From NCBI RefSeq assembly GCF_016464385.1, contig NZ_JADMLH010000001.1:761130-825129 (forward strand): 64,000 nucleotides of DNA. The letters are read 5' to 3'. Under the pieces are notes generated by a model, which saw only the letters and a program-made list of their open reading frames with translations, searched no databases and had not been told where the DNA came from. Made by a program: the position numbers and the translations under genes. This stretch comes from Nucisporomicrobium flavum (GTDB lineage: Bacteria; Actinomycetota; Actinomycetes; Mycobacteriales; Micromonosporaceae). Each line of letters opens with the position of its first letter. Positions within the stretch are counted from its first letter, which is position 1. This document shows, in pieces, positions 48,422 to 57,715 of this stretch.

Positions 48422-51060
48422 GCCCGATGGTCCGGACCGGTTCCCCGGCGCTGCTGAGCCCGGTTGCGGCGGCCCTGGTCGCCCAGGTGCACGACGACCC
48501 GTCGGCGCCGCTGAGCGTGGCCGTCTGTGCGCCCGGTGGATACGGCAAGTCGGCGCTGCTGCGCGAGATCGCGGCCGGCTACCGGGCGGCCGGCGTGCCC
48601 GTCGGCACCCTCTGGCAGCCGGCCGGTGGCGACCCCGACGATTCCGTCCTGCTCGTGGACGACGCCCACCTCGTCGACGACGAGCGGCTGCGTGACCTCG
48701 TCCGGCTCGCCGACCGGCCGGGCGCCCGGGTCATCGTGGCGTACCGGCCGTGGCCGCGCCCGGCGGGGCTCGCGGCGTTGACCGAGGTGCTGCGGCGGCG
48801 GCAGACCCCGGTGTCGCTGCCGCCGCTCGGTGAGGACCAGGTGCGGGCCCGCTGCGCCGAGCTCTGGGAGCACCCGGTGCCCGCGGAATGGATCCGCTTC
48901 CTGCTCGTGCAGAGCGGCGGCGTCCCGCGGTACCTGGACCGCCTGGTCACCGGCCTGGCCGCCGGGAGCGGCGTGGCCGGCACACCCCTGGAGCGGGCGC
49001 CCGAACCGGCCCTTGCGCCGTTCGCGGCCGACCTCGACGAGGTGGACGCCGACACGCTCACCGTGCTGCTGGCCGTCGAGGCGGGCGCCGGCCTGTCGCT
49101 GACCGTGGTCGCCGCCCTGCTCGACCGCGATCCGGAGCAGGCGACGGCGTTGCTGGCGACCGCGAAGGCGACCGGCATGCTCGCCGCGTCGGGCGCGCTG
49201 GTGCCGCTCGCGCGGCAGGCCCTGGCGATGCACGGACCGGTCGCCCAGCGCATCGACATCCGCCGGCGCATGGCGGAATGGCAGCTGGCCCGCGGCGGTT
49301 CGGTGCTGCCCCTGATGCGTTCGCTGCTGGCGCTCCTGCCGCAGGCCGGTCCGGAGGCGCCGGAGGACGAGCCGTCGGTGGCCCTCGCGCCCGGAGCGCA
49401 GGCCACCGGGCTGGGCGACGCGTTCCTGGCCGCCGGCGACGAAGCGCTGCAGGGCGACCCGGCCCTGGCGGCGCAGTTGTTCGACGCCGCATCGCGGGCC
49501 GGCCACCCGGCCGGAGCCCGGCGTGCCCTGGCCAGCGCGCTGGCCGGCGATCTCGAGCTCGCCTCGTTGCTGGCCGACCAGGTGCTCGCCACCGGGCCGG
49601 CGAGCCAGCGTCCGGACGCCGCCTGCGTGGCCGCGGCGACACTGGCGCACCGCAACCAGCTGGCCCGCTCCGTCGAGCTGTACCGCTGGGCGACCCCCAG
49701 GCTCGCGGCCGGCTTCGGTACGGTCGGTCTCATCGGCACCGGACACCCGGAGGCGGCCGGAAAGCTGCTGTCCGCCACCCCGGATGATCCGTCGGCGGGG
49801 CCACCCACCCTGCTCAGCACCGCCGCGTCGGGGATGGCCCGCGGGGCGTACGAGTCGGTGCAGGGCTCCCCGATGGCGGCCCTGTCCGCGCTGGTGCAGG
49901 CCGCCCAGCTGCTCGAGCCCTCCGGCTCGGCGGTACTGCTGCCGGACAGTCCCGCCGCGCTGGCCGCCCTCGTGGCCCTGCACTGCGCCGAGTTCCAGTC
50001 GGCGCAGACCGTGCTCGAACGCGCGCTGGAGACGAACCTCGGCGGCCCCCTGTTCGTCCGCCGGCACCGCCTGCTGCTGGCGTGGACGGCGATGGCGCAA
50101 GGTCGGCTCGCGGCCGCCGCGGAGCTGGCTGCCCTGGCCGGCGTGCCCACGGGCCCCGGCGCCGAACCCGGCCCGGCCGGCGCGCCCGGCCGGGACCTCG
50201 TGTTCGCCGCCGCCCTGCGCGCCGGCCTGGCCCGCCGCGCCAGCGACATCGCCGGGCTGCAGGCGTCCTGGCCGCAGGCGCGTCAGTCGCTCATCGGCCA
50301 GCCCGTCGACCTGTACACTCTGCTGCCGCTCGGCGAGATCGCGGTCGCCGCGGCGCGGCTGGGTGAGACCCGGCAGGTGCGGCCGGCGCTGCTCGCCGCC
50401 GACGACCTGCTGGGCCGGCTCGGCGAGCCGGTGCTGTGGAGCGCGCCGCTGCACTGGTCGCGGCTGCACGCCGCAATCCTGGCCGACGAGCGGCCGGCGG
50501 TCGAGCGGCACGTGGGCGCGCTGCGGGAGCGCCGGGACGACAGCGCGTACGCCGCCGCGCTGGCCGCCGCCGGGCAGTGCTGGCTGGACATGCTCTCCGA
50601 CCGCATCGAACCGGATGCCGTCGAGGCGGCCGCCCGGGGGCTCGCCGAACTCGGCCTGAGCTGGGACGGCGCACGGCTCGCGGGCCAGGCGGCGATCCGC
50701 ACCACCGACCGCAAGGCCATGACCCTCCTGCTCGACTGCGCCCGCTCGCTGCAGGCGCGGCAGGCCCCGGCGGACGGGCCCGCGACCCCGGGACGCCGCG
50801 GCCGGCCGGGGCAGGCGGCGCGCCCGGTGCTCAGCGACCGGGAGGAGGAGGTGGCCGCCCTGGTGCTGGCCGGGCTGACGTACAAGCAGGTGGCGGACCG
50901 GCTCTACATCTCGGCGAAGACGGTCGAGCACCACATGGCCCGGATCCGGCAACGGCTGGGCAGCGCCGACCGGGGCGAGCTGCTCGCCCAGCTGCGGCTG
51001 ATCGTCCGGGTCCCGGCCGACCAGGAAGCACCGTACGGCCCCGAGGGGAGACTGCCGTGA
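48418..51060 (+). CDS. LuxR-family LAL regulator (IniR-like)
   Basis: An 880-residue large ATP-binding LuxR regulator. Walker A is APGGYGKSALL (38-48), Walker B SVLLVDDAH (76-84), then a long helical TPR-like region, and a C-terminal LuxR HTH (about 815-865: LSDREEEVAALVLAGLTYKQVADRL, SAKTVEHHMARIRQRLG). LAL proteins are switched by a small ligand and ATP; in mycobacteria the LuxR-type IniR controls iniBAC. Position beside an ini-type operon makes it the natural regulator here. Its ATG overlaps the Hsp70-like stop (ATGA) and its stop overlaps the sensor start (GTGA). Confidence 0.85.
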   Translation: MSPMVRTGSPALLSPVAAALVAQVHDDPSAPLSVAVCAPGGYGKSALLREIAAGYRAAGVPVGTLWQPAGGDPDDSVLLVDDAHLVDDERLRDLVRLADRPGARVIVAYRPWPRPAGLAALTEVLRRRQTPVSLPPLGEDQVRARCAELWEHPVPAEWIRFLLVQSGGVPRYLDRLVTGLAAGSGVAGTPLERAPEPALAPFAADLDEVDADTLTVLLAVEAGAGLSLTVVAALLDRDPEQATALLATAKATGMLAASGALVPLARQALAMHGPVAQRIDIRRRMAEWQLARGGSVLPLMRSLLALLPQAGPEAPEDEPSVALAPGAQATGLGDAFLAAGDEALQGDPALAAQLFDAASRAGHPAGARRALASALAGDLELASLLADQVLATGPASQRPDAACVAAATLAHRNQLARSVELYRWATPRLAAGFGTVGLIGTGHPEAAGKLLSATPDDPSAGPPTLLSTAASGMARGAYESVQGSPMAALSALVQAAQLLEPSGSAVLLPDSPAALAALVALHCAEFQSAQTVLERALETNLGGPLFVRRHRLLLAWTAMAQGRLAAAAELAALAGVPTGPGAEPGPAGAPGRDLVFAAALRAGLARRASDIAGLQASWPQARQSLIGQPVDLYTLLPLGEIAVAAARLGETRQVRPALLAADDLLGRLGEPVLWSAPLHWSRLHAAILADERPAVERHVGALRERRDDSAYAAALAAAGQCWLDMLSDRIEPDAVEAAARGLAELGLSWDGARLAGQAAIRTTDRKAMTLLLDCARSLQARQAPADGPATPGRRGRPGQAARPVLSDREEEVAALVLAGLTYKQVADRLYISAKTVEHHMARIRQRLGSADRGELLAQLRLIVRVPADQEAPYGPEGRLP

Positions 51061-52952
51061 CCAGTACGCGTGTCCGGTCGCGGCTGTGGGCGTGGACCGC
51101 CGGCGGTCTGCTGGTCGTGCTGTGGGCGGCGGCCGCCGTGCCGCTGACCCTCGACGCCGCCGGGGTGGTCCGGGCGCACGCCACCACCCGGCAGCTCGGC
51201 GAGCCGGTCGACGCGGTGATCGTGCAGCTGCAGGAGGAGCGGCGGCTGTCCGCCGGGTTCCTGGCCGACGTGGTGACCCGGGACGCCCTGGCCGCGCAGC
51301 GCCGGCGCACCGACGACGCCTGCACCCGGCTCCGGGACACCGCGTCGGGCTCGCTGTGGCGGACGGCCGCCGGTGCCCGTACGGCACGGGCCACCGACGA
51401 CCTGGTGCGCCGCCTGGACGAGCGGCAGAACGTGCGAGCCACTGTGGACGGCGGCAAGCCCGGCGTCACCGCCGTGGTCGACAGGTACACCGCGCTCGTG
51501 GCGACCGCCTTCACCGGCGCGCCGTGGCTGTGGCCTGACGGAGAAAGCCGCACCGGCTCGGCGCTGCTGGGGCTCGGCCGCGCCCGGGAGGCCCTGTCGC
51601 AGGAGGACGCGGCGGTGATCGGCGACCCCGGCGGCGCACGGTCGGCCGAGGTGCGGGCCCGGGTCGTCCGGTTGGCGACGACCCGGCGGGTCCTGCTGGC
51701 CGAGGCCGCGGACCGGCTGCCGGCGAGCGCCCGAGAGAAGTACGACGCGCTGGCCGCGGAGCCGAGGACCACCACGTTGGCGGCGTGGGAGGACCGCCTC
51801 GCCGCCGCGCCTCCCACGCAGGCCTCGGCGCCGCCTCCGGCGCTGGACGCGTACCGCACGGGGCTGCGTGACCTGGAGGTCGCGGCGGTGCGGCGGGCCC
51901 GCGAGGACGCCGTGCCGGCCGCGGTGGTCACCGTGGCCGGGGCGGGGCTGCTCGCCGGGGTAGGGCTCGTCGCGGTCATCGCCGTGCTGGTACGCCTGCG
52001 GCGCGGCTTCTCCGGGTCGCGCAGCCGGAAGGCGGCGACCGCCTCCTCCCCGCCGGCGGATGCGCACGAGCTGGAGCTGGTGCTCGAGCAGAACCGACGC
52101 AACCAGGCCCTGCTGCACCGCCAGCTGCGCATGCTCGACAACCTGCAGCGGCGCGTCGGCGACGACGGCACGCTGGGCGAGCTGTTCCGCATCGACCACC
52201 TCGCCAGCCGGGTACGCCGCAACGTGGAGAAGACCATCGCGCTGACCGGTGGCACGCCCGGGCGCCGGTGGACCGTACCGGTGCCGCTCACCGAGGTGGT
52301 CCGCGCGGCCGCCGCCGAGGTGCCGGGGTTCGAACGGGTCTCCACCGCGCAGGTGGAACCGGCCGCCCTGGCCGGCACGGCCGTCGTCGACGTCATGCAC
52401 CTGCTCGCCGAGCTGGTCGAGAACGCCGTCACGTTCTCGTCGGCCGACACCCGCGTCCGGGTGAGCGGCGCCTGGGACGCCGACGGGTACGTCCTCACGG
52501 TCGCCGACCACGGCCCCGGCATGGACGACGACGACCTGCGGGCAGCCGCCGACGTCCTCGCCGCCACCACGCCGCCGCCCACCCGCGCGTGGGACGGCCT
52601 GTACGCCACGGGCCGCCTGGCCGACCGCTGCGGGGCCGCCGTGGCCCTGCGCAACGCCGACGGCGGTGGCCTCCTGGCCGAGGTACGCCTGCCGGCCGCC
52701 CTGCTGCACGAGGCGGCCGGGGCCACCGAGGCGACCATCGGCCTGCCACCGGCCGACCCGGCCCCGGAGGCGTCCCCGGCCCCACGCCGCAGGACGATCC
52801 CGGCGCAGCGGCTGCCACCGGGCGCGTCCCCCGCACCGGCACGCCCCGCACGCCCGGGTCCCGGGACCGCGCCGCCGCAGAAACTGGCGCCGGGAGCCAC
52901 GCCGCGGAAGAAGCCGGGTACGGGCGTGACCACAGTGGGCACCGATGAATAG
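51057..52952 (+). CDS. cvnA: CvnA-type sensor kinase-like protein (first copy)
   Basis: A 631-residue conservon sensor. Two membrane segments (about 12-36 and 285-309) bracket an extracytoplasmic nitrate/nitrite-sensor-like helical domain; the cytoplasmic part has the CvnA dimer helix (LVLEQNRRNQALLHRQLRMLDNLQRR) and an ATPase domain (LLAELVENAVTFS, VADHGPGMDDDDL). The His of a usual HisKA is absent, as in CvnA. The G2 region is short and the tail Pro-rich. GTG 51057 overlaps the LAL stop. CvnA acts with CvnB, C and D as a membrane G-protein-like complex. Confidence 0.85.
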   Translation: MTSTRVRSRLWAWTAGGLLVVLWAAAAVPLTLDAAGVVRAHATTRQLGEPVDAVIVQLQEERRLSAGFLADVVTRDALAAQRRRTDDACTRLRDTASGSLWRTAAGARTARATDDLVRRLDERQNVRATVDGGKPGVTAVVDRYTALVATAFTGAPWLWPDGESRTGSALLGLGRAREALSQEDAAVIGDPGGARSAEVRARVVRLATTRRVLLAEAADRLPASAREKYDALAAEPRTTTLAAWEDRLAAAPPTQASAPPPALDAYRTGLRDLEVAAVRRAREDAVPAAVVTVAGAGLLAGVGLVAVIAVLVRLRRGFSGSRSRKAATASSPPADAHELELVLEQNRRNQALLHRQLRMLDNLQRRVGDDGTLGELFRIDHLASRVRRNVEKTIALTGGTPGRRWTVPVPLTEVVRAAAAEVPGFERVSTAQVEPAALAGTAVVDVMHLLAELVENAVTFSSADTRVRVSGAWDADGYVLTVADHGPGMDDDDLRAAADVLAATTPPPTRAWDGLYATGRLADRCGAAVALRNADGGGLLAEVRLPAALLHEAAGATEATIGLPPADPAPEASPAPRRRTIPAQRLPPGASPAPARPARPGPGTAPPQKLAPGATPRKKPGTGVTTVGTDE

Positions 52953-53346
52953 CCTCCGCGCGGCGCCGGTGCTGCCCGGCGGCGGCCCCGAGGACGCCTG
53001 GTACGACGACAACGCCGGCCCGGTCGTGCGCCTGTACGCGATGACCGGCGGCCGGGCGCACCCGGGCGACCACGGCTTCACGGTCAGCACGCTCGTCCAG
53101 CGCACCGAGGAGCGGGCGCCGGTCTCCACGCTGTCCCCGGAGGAGTCGGCGATCCTGCGGCTGTGCGCGCGGGCGTTGTCGGTCGCGGAGATCGCCGCGT
53201 ACCTGACGCTGCCGCTCGGGACCGTCCACGTGCTGCTCGGCGACCTTCGCGACGCCGGGCTCGTCCGGATCCCGCAGCAGCCGGAGGAAGACCACCTGTC
53301 CCTCGCCGTCATGCAGCGGCTCCACGAAGGGTTGCTGGCGCTGTGA
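52945..53346 (+). CDS. cvnC: CvnC-type DUF742 protein (first copy)
   Basis: A 133-residue DUF742 protein. The pattern VVRLYAMTGGRAHPGDHGF at the start, LSPEESAILRLCARALSVAEIAAYLTLPLGTVHVLLGDLRDAGLV (a winged-helix-like core) and HEGLLAL at the end define the family. In conservons it partners the roadblock protein and GTPase. Here it follows CvnA directly with an 8-bp overlap (ATG 52945, TAG 52952), with no roadblock gene between, unlike the canonical A-B-C-D order. Its stop overlaps the GTG of the next gene. Confidence 0.88.
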   Translation: MNSLRAAPVLPGGGPEDAWYDDNAGPVVRLYAMTGGRAHPGDHGFTVSTLVQRTEERAPVSTLSPEESAILRLCARALSVAEIAAYLTLPLGTVHVLLGDLRDAGLVRIPQQPEEDHLSLAVMQRLHEGLLAL

Positions 53347-54245
53347 CCGAGGACAGAACCCCGCCCCCGCACGGCACGACGCCGCACGGGATCACGCCCG
53401 ACGCGACCGCGCCCCACCCGACCGCGCCCGACCCGACCGCGCCCGACCCGACCGCGCCCGACCCGACCCGGCGGGAACGCCGCTCCCCCTCCGTCATGCT
53501 GCTGGACGCCCTGATGCGCCTGGCCGTCGCCGCCCAGTCGGGACCCCAGCCCAAGCTGCGGCCGGCCGGGCGCGGGCGCCGCGGCACCGTGGGCTGGCTG
53601 GTGGCGGGGGTTCTGCTCGCCGTGGCCGGCACGGCGGTCGTCGTCGCGGTGGTGGTGCGCGGGCCCGGCGACCTTGCCTCGCTGCCGCCGCGCGCGCCGG
53701 ACAAGGCTCGGGTGGCCGAGCCGGCGCCGTCGACCGCCCGCCCCGGATCGACCACCGCGGCGCCCACGTCCGCGGCCACCACGGGCGTGACGTCGCCCTC
53801 GGCATCGTCGGCGTCGACTGTGCCCGTACCCGGATCTGCTGTTCCGCCCTTGCCACCCGGGGCCGCGACCCCCTCGTCCGCGGCGGCTGGGTCGGCGCCG
53901 CTGGCGGCGCAGTACCGCTTTCCCGGCGGCGGGACGGGCCTGCTCGGGTACGACGCCGAGGTCACGATCTTCAATCCCGGCGCGGCGCGGCGGCGCGGCT
54001 GGGTGCTGACGCTCACGCTGCCGCGGCCGACGCTGCAGATCGCCCGGGTGTCCGGGGCGACGGCCCGGCAGGACGGTTCGACGTGGACGTTCGAGCCGGA
54101 CGACACCACGCGGTCCGTGCCGGCGGACGGATCGGTGCAGGTGTCGTTCTCGGTGCTGGGCGCGACCCTGCTCGACGCCGCACCCCAGGACTGCCGCATC
54201 GACGGCGCCACCTGCGCGCGACCGGACGACCCTCCGCCCGCCTGA
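53343..54245 (+). CDS. Membrane-anchored protein with CBM2-like domain
   Basis: A 300-residue protein: cytoplasmic N-terminus with PTAPD repeats (about 25-42), one membrane segment (about 82-103), a Thr/Ser/Ala/Pro-rich stalk (about 120-180) and a C-terminal extracellular beta-sandwich (about 188-290) whose strands (YDAEVTIFNPGAARRRGWVLTLTLP, GSTWTFEP, VPADGSVQVSFSV) follow the CBM2 (cellulose-binding) pattern. A wall-polysaccharide ligand may be bound outside the cell. The GTG 53343 overlaps the DUF742 stop (GTGA). A CBM-type protein inside a conservon is not part of the classical set. Confidence 0.72.
   Translation: MTEDRTPPPHGTTPHGITPDATAPHPTAPDPTAPDPTAPDPTRRERRSPSVMLLDALMRLAVAAQSGPQPKLRPAGRGRRGTVGWLVAGVLLAVAGTAVVVAVVVRGPGDLASLPPRAPDKARVAEPAPSTARPGSTTAAPTSAATTGVTSPSASSASTVPVPGSAVPPLPPGAATPSSAAAGSAPLAAQYRFPGGGTGLLGYDAEVTIFNPGAARRRGWVLTLTLPRPTLQIARVSGATARQDGSTWTFEPDDTTRSVPADGSVQVSFSVLGATLLDAAPQDCRIDGATCARPDDPPPA
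53418..53468. repeat. 15-bp tandem repeat encoding PTAPD
   Basis: The unit CCGACCGCGCCCGAC starts at 53418, 53433 and 53448 with a partial fourth copy. It is in frame and encodes the PTAPD repeats of the CBM2-like protein. Confidence 0.85.
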
Positions 54246-54387
54246 CCCGCTCACCCGACCAGCCCCGACCGACCAGCCCACCCGACCCAGCAGGCCCGAC
54301 CAGCCCCGCCCGACCAGCCCAGACCGAATGGCCCGGACCGAGCCGCGCGACCCTTCCCCTCCCCGACGACCGAAGATCGCGAGCACA

Positions 54388-56880
54388 GTGACCAAGAAAC
54401 CCCAAACCGACGAGGCCCTCCGCGGCCCGGAGAAGCCCATCAAGCGGCGCATCGCCCGGCTCATCCTCGTGCCGGGCATCGCGGCGCTCGTCCTCTGGCT
54501 GGCCACGTCGTCGTACCTCGTGTTCAACGGCTACTACGACCGCGAGGTGGCCAACGGGGTGCGGCAGGTGTCTATCCCCGCGGTCCGCACCCTCGCCGCG
54601 ATCCAGCGCGAACGCCGGGACAGCATCAACTACCTGTCGCACCCGGCGCGGGACCTGCAGTCGCTGATCGCGCAGCGGCAGGAGACCGACGACCTGGTGG
54701 CGAAGCTGCGGACGGCCGCCGACCCGGTCCTGAGCCGGGCACCGCGCTCGATCGACGTCCGCTGGCAGGCCTTCTCCGACCGGCTGGACCGGCTGCCCGG
54801 GGTGCGCAGCACCATCGACTCGGGCCGGGCGCTGCGGCAGCAGACCACGGACTTCTACAACGACCTGGTCGACTCCGCCATCGACCTGTTCGACACGCAG
54901 GCCCGGGTGGTGCCGGATGCCACGGCGACGCAGGGCGGCATCACCGCGACCGACACGTTCCGCGCCGGCGACCTGATGTCGCGGTCGAGTTCGCTGATCT
55001 CCGGGGCCCTGGGCGCGCAGAGCCTGAGCCAGCAGGACCATCTCCGCTTCGTGACCATGGTCGGCGCGTACCACACGACGCTGGAGACCGCGGTGCCGCA
55101 GCTGGAGCCGGAGGCCCGCGCCCAGTACGAGCGCATGACCGCCACCAGCGAGTGGAAGGCGCTGACGGCCGCGGAGAACGTGCTGATCTCGGCCGGGCCG
55201 TGGAAGGGCAAGGTACCGCGGGCGATGCAGCTGAGCGGCGTGCAGTGGGACGCGGCCGCGGCGGCTGTGTCCGACCAGCTGGTGGCGCTCACCGTGACGC
55301 AGGCCGACCGGGTGTCCATCAAGGCGCTGCGGACGGGCAACAACCAGTTGCTGGCCGCCGCCATCGGCAGTGCGGTGGCGCTGCTCATCGCGGTCGGCGC
55401 CATCGTGTCGGCGGTCCGGCAGTCGCAGATTCTGGTCAACCAGGCGCTGTCCGTACGCCTCGCGCAGCTGGGCAAGGACGCCGTGGCGGTCGTCGACGAG
55501 CGGCTCCCGGCGATCATCACGCGGCTGCGGAGACGGGAGAAGGTGGACGTCGCGCTGGAGCTGCCCAACCGGGACTACGGCCGCGACGAGATCGGGCATC
55601 TGGCGACGGTGCTGAACAAGTCGCTGCACGCGGCGGTGGACGCGGCCGTCGAGGAAGCCACCACGCGCGCGGCCGGCATGGCGATGCTGATGGGCGTCGC
55701 CCGGCGCCCGCAGCGGCCGCTGCAGCACGGCCTCAAGGTCATCGAGGAGTTGCAGAACCGGATCGGCGACGAGCAGATCCTCGCGGAGCTGTTCGACATC
55801 AACCATCAGCTCACCCAGACCCGCCGGTTCCTGGAGAACCTCATCATCCTGGCCGGCGGGCAGACCGGGCGCCGGTTCTCCCGGCCCGTCCCGGTGCGCC
55901 GGGTGCTGCTCGGCGCGATCGCCGAGACCCGGCAGTACCAGCGGGTCACGCTGCGCCGTACGCCGGACGTGGCGATCAGCGGCCCGGCCGTCACGGGCAT
56001 CACCCACCTGCTGGCGGAGCTGCTCGACAACGCGCTCGTGTTCTCCCCGCCGGACTCGGAGGTGTGGATCAGCTGCACCCAGGCGCACCACGGCGTGGTG
56101 ATCGAGATCGAGGACGCCGGCGTCGGCATGACGCACGAGGCGATGGAGCAGGCGAACACGCTGCTGGCCACCGCGCCCACCCCGGACCTGACGGGCCTGA
56201 AGGGCGGCGCGCAGATCGGCCTCTGGGTGGTCGCCGAGCTGGCGAAGCGCGGCGGGATGCAGGTCACGCTGCGGACGTCGGCGTACGGCGGGGTGCTCGC
56301 GGTCGTGCTGCTGCCCGCGACCGCCCTGGCCCCCGCGGAAGACGTGCGGCAGCTGGGCGAGCCGGACGACCCGCGGCACCCGGCGGAGCCCGGCGCGGAC
56401 GTCCTGCGGCGCCCGTTCGAGCCGGACGGGCAGCTGCCGCCCGAGGAGGAGCCGACGGCGGCGATCCCGGCGCGCGTCGCGATGCCGGCGGTCGAGCAGC
56501 CGGCCACCCCGCTGAGCACCCGGTCCGCTCCGGTGCCGGTGGCAGGCGCCACCGCCATGCCCACGGCAGGCGCTACCGCCGTGCCCACGCCAGGCGCTAC
56601 CGCCGTGCCCACGGCAGGCATCGCTGACACGACGACGGCGGCCGGGTCACCCGCATCGAACGGCGCCGGACCCGGCACCGGGCGGCCGCCGCTCCCTGTC
56701 CGGCGCCCGCAGGAGCATCTGGCGCCGCAGCTGCGCGACGAGACGGGCGGTCCCACGCAAACCGCCGCGCCCGTGTACTCGCCCGAGGCCGCCCGTAACC
56801 GCCTGGCCAGCTACCAGAAGGGCTGGCGGGCCGGCCGTACCGGTGAGATCAAGCCGCCCGGCCCCAAGCCCGCAGAGTGA
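54388..56880 (+). CDS. cvnA: CvnA-type sensor kinase-like protein (second copy)
   Basis: An 830-residue conservon sensor. Membrane segments near 25-47 and 327-348 enclose an extracytoplasmic helical sensor domain; then a HAMP-like linker, the dimer helix and an ATPase domain (LLAELLDNALVFSPPDSEV, IEDAGVGM, GLWVVAELAKRGG). A long Pro/Ala tail (about 660-830) contains three 8-residue repeats (AGATA(M/V)PT). GTG 54388 is chosen near the first basic-hydrophobic segment; the upstream ATG 54328 lacks a ribosome-binding site. It heads a complete A-B-C-D set and is 142 bp from the CBM2-like gene. Confidence 0.87.
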   Translation: MTKKPQTDEALRGPEKPIKRRIARLILVPGIAALVLWLATSSYLVFNGYYDREVANGVRQVSIPAVRTLAAIQRERRDSINYLSHPARDLQSLIAQRQETDDLVAKLRTAADPVLSRAPRSIDVRWQAFSDRLDRLPGVRSTIDSGRALRQQTTDFYNDLVDSAIDLFDTQARVVPDATATQGGITATDTFRAGDLMSRSSSLISGALGAQSLSQQDHLRFVTMVGAYHTTLETAVPQLEPEARAQYERMTATSEWKALTAAENVLISAGPWKGKVPRAMQLSGVQWDAAAAAVSDQLVALTVTQADRVSIKALRTGNNQLLAAAIGSAVALLIAVGAIVSAVRQSQILVNQALSVRLAQLGKDAVAVVDERLPAIITRLRRREKVDVALELPNRDYGRDEIGHLATVLNKSLHAAVDAAVEEATTRAAGMAMLMGVARRPQRPLQHGLKVIEELQNRIGDEQILAELFDINHQLTQTRRFLENLIILAGGQTGRRFSRPVPVRRVLLGAIAETRQYQRVTLRRTPDVAISGPAVTGITHLLAELLDNALVFSPPDSEVWISCTQAHHGVVIEIEDAGVGMTHEAMEQANTLLATAPTPDLTGLKGGAQIGLWVVAELAKRGGMQVTLRTSAYGGVLAVVLLPATALAPAEDVRQLGEPDDPRHPAEPGADVLRRPFEPDGQLPPEEEPTAAIPARVAMPAVEQPATPLSTRSAPVPVAGATAMPTAGATAVPTPGATAVPTAGIADTTTAAGSPASNGAGPGTGRPPLPVRRPQEHLAPQLRDETGGPTQTAAPVYSPEAARNRLASYQKGWRAGRTGEIKPPGPKPAE
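56542..56622. repeat. 24-bp tandem repeat in the CvnA tail
   Basis: Units at 56542-56565, 56566-56589 and 56590-56613, plus a partial fourth, share GCAGGCGC(C/T)ACCGCC(A/G)TGCCCACG. They are in frame and encode AGATAxPT repeats in the disordered C-terminus of the second CvnA. Confidence 0.85.
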
Positions 56881-56921
56881 CATCCCTCCCCGCAGCACAA
56901 CCCACGAGGACAGGAAGAACC

Positions 56922-57341
56922 ATGGAACCGACCCCGCACAACGACCTCACCTGGATGCTCGACGAGCTCACCGCCGTGGACCAGGTGCTGCACGCGCTCG
57001 TGCTGTCGACCGACGGGCTGGTCGTGCAGAAGTCCGCGTCGCTGGACCGGGACGCCGCCGAGGTCCTCGCCGCCGCCGCGTCGTCGCTCTACAGCGTCGG
57101 CGCGGGCGTGGGGCGCCGGTTCGCCAGCGGCCCGGTGGACCAGATCATCGTGGAGTTCCAGGACCGGACGCTGTTCATCGCCTCGGCCGGGGAGAACGCC
57201 CGGCTCGCCGTGCTCGGCGGCGAGGACGTGGACATGGGCACGGTCGCGTACGAGATGGGCCGCCTGGTCACCCGCATCGGGCAGTACCTGGGCGCGCAGC
57301 GGCGCGACGGCGCGCCGCTCAACGGACACGCCGCGCGCTGA
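56922..57341 (+). CDS. cvnB: CvnB-type roadblock/LC7 protein
   Basis: A 139-residue roadblock/LC7-domain protein. The fold is visible in DLTWMLDELTAVDQVLHALVLSTDGLVV, AEVLAAAASSLYSVG, QIIVEFQDRTLFIASAGENARLAVLGGEDVDMG and the last helix TVAYEMGRLVTRIGQYLG. In conservons it regulates or serves as a scaffold for the CvnD GTPase. ATG 56922 has AGGA about 8 bp upstream. The stop overlaps the CvnC start by 3 bp. This is the only roadblock gene in the cluster although there are two CvnA and two CvnC genes. Confidence 0.92.
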   Translation: MEPTPHNDLTWMLDELTAVDQVLHALVLSTDGLVVQKSASLDRDAAEVLAAAASSLYSVGAGVGRRFASGPVDQIIVEFQDRTLFIASAGENARLAVLGGEDVDMGTVAYEMGRLVTRIGQYLGAQRRDGAPLNGHAAR

Positions 57342-57694
57342 TGGACGCCGGTGACGCCCGCGACGAGTCGGAACGGCTGGTGCCGCTGTACGTGCTGGTG
57401 AACGGCCGGACCACGCCGCGCAACGCGGCGCTGGACCTGGCGACCCAGGTCGTCGCGTTGCCGGCCGACACGACCGTGCTGGAGCCGGAGTACCAGCAGA
57501 TCCTGCGGCAGTGCCGGGACTGGATGTCCATCGCGGAGATCTCCGCCTATCTGGGGCGGCCGCTGACGGTGGTGAAGGTGCTCGTCGACATCCTGCTCGA
57601 GCAGGACTACCTGGCCCTGGGCTCCGCCGCGCAGCAGACCGTCTACGACCGTGCCCTGCTGGAGACGCTGCTCTGCGGCCTCCAGCGGCTCTGA
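57341..57694 (+). CDS. cvnC: CvnC-type DUF742 protein (second copy)
   Basis: A 117-residue DUF742 protein: VPLYVLVNGRTTPRN, then the winged-helix core QILRQCRDWMSIAEISAYLGRPLTVVKVLVDILLEQDYL and the ending LLETLLCGLQRL. It shares the family core with the first copy but the N-terminal extension differs. ATG 57341 is coupled to the roadblock stop. The CvnD gene starts 21 bp downstream. DNA binding by the winged helix has not been shown for the family. Confidence 0.9.
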   Translation: MDAGDARDESERLVPLYVLVNGRTTPRNAALDLATQVVALPADTTVLEPEYQQILRQCRDWMSIAEISAYLGRPLTVVKVLVDILLEQDYLALGSAAQQTVYDRALLETLLCGLQRL

Positions 57695-57715
57695 CCTCAA
57701 GGACTCGACAGCACA

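Noticed and set aside
48037..51387. 1116-codon minus-strand frame opposite the LAL regulator
   Set aside because: The sense strand carries Walker motifs and a LuxR HTH; the antisense frame is Arg/Pro/Gly-rich and runs across several genes.
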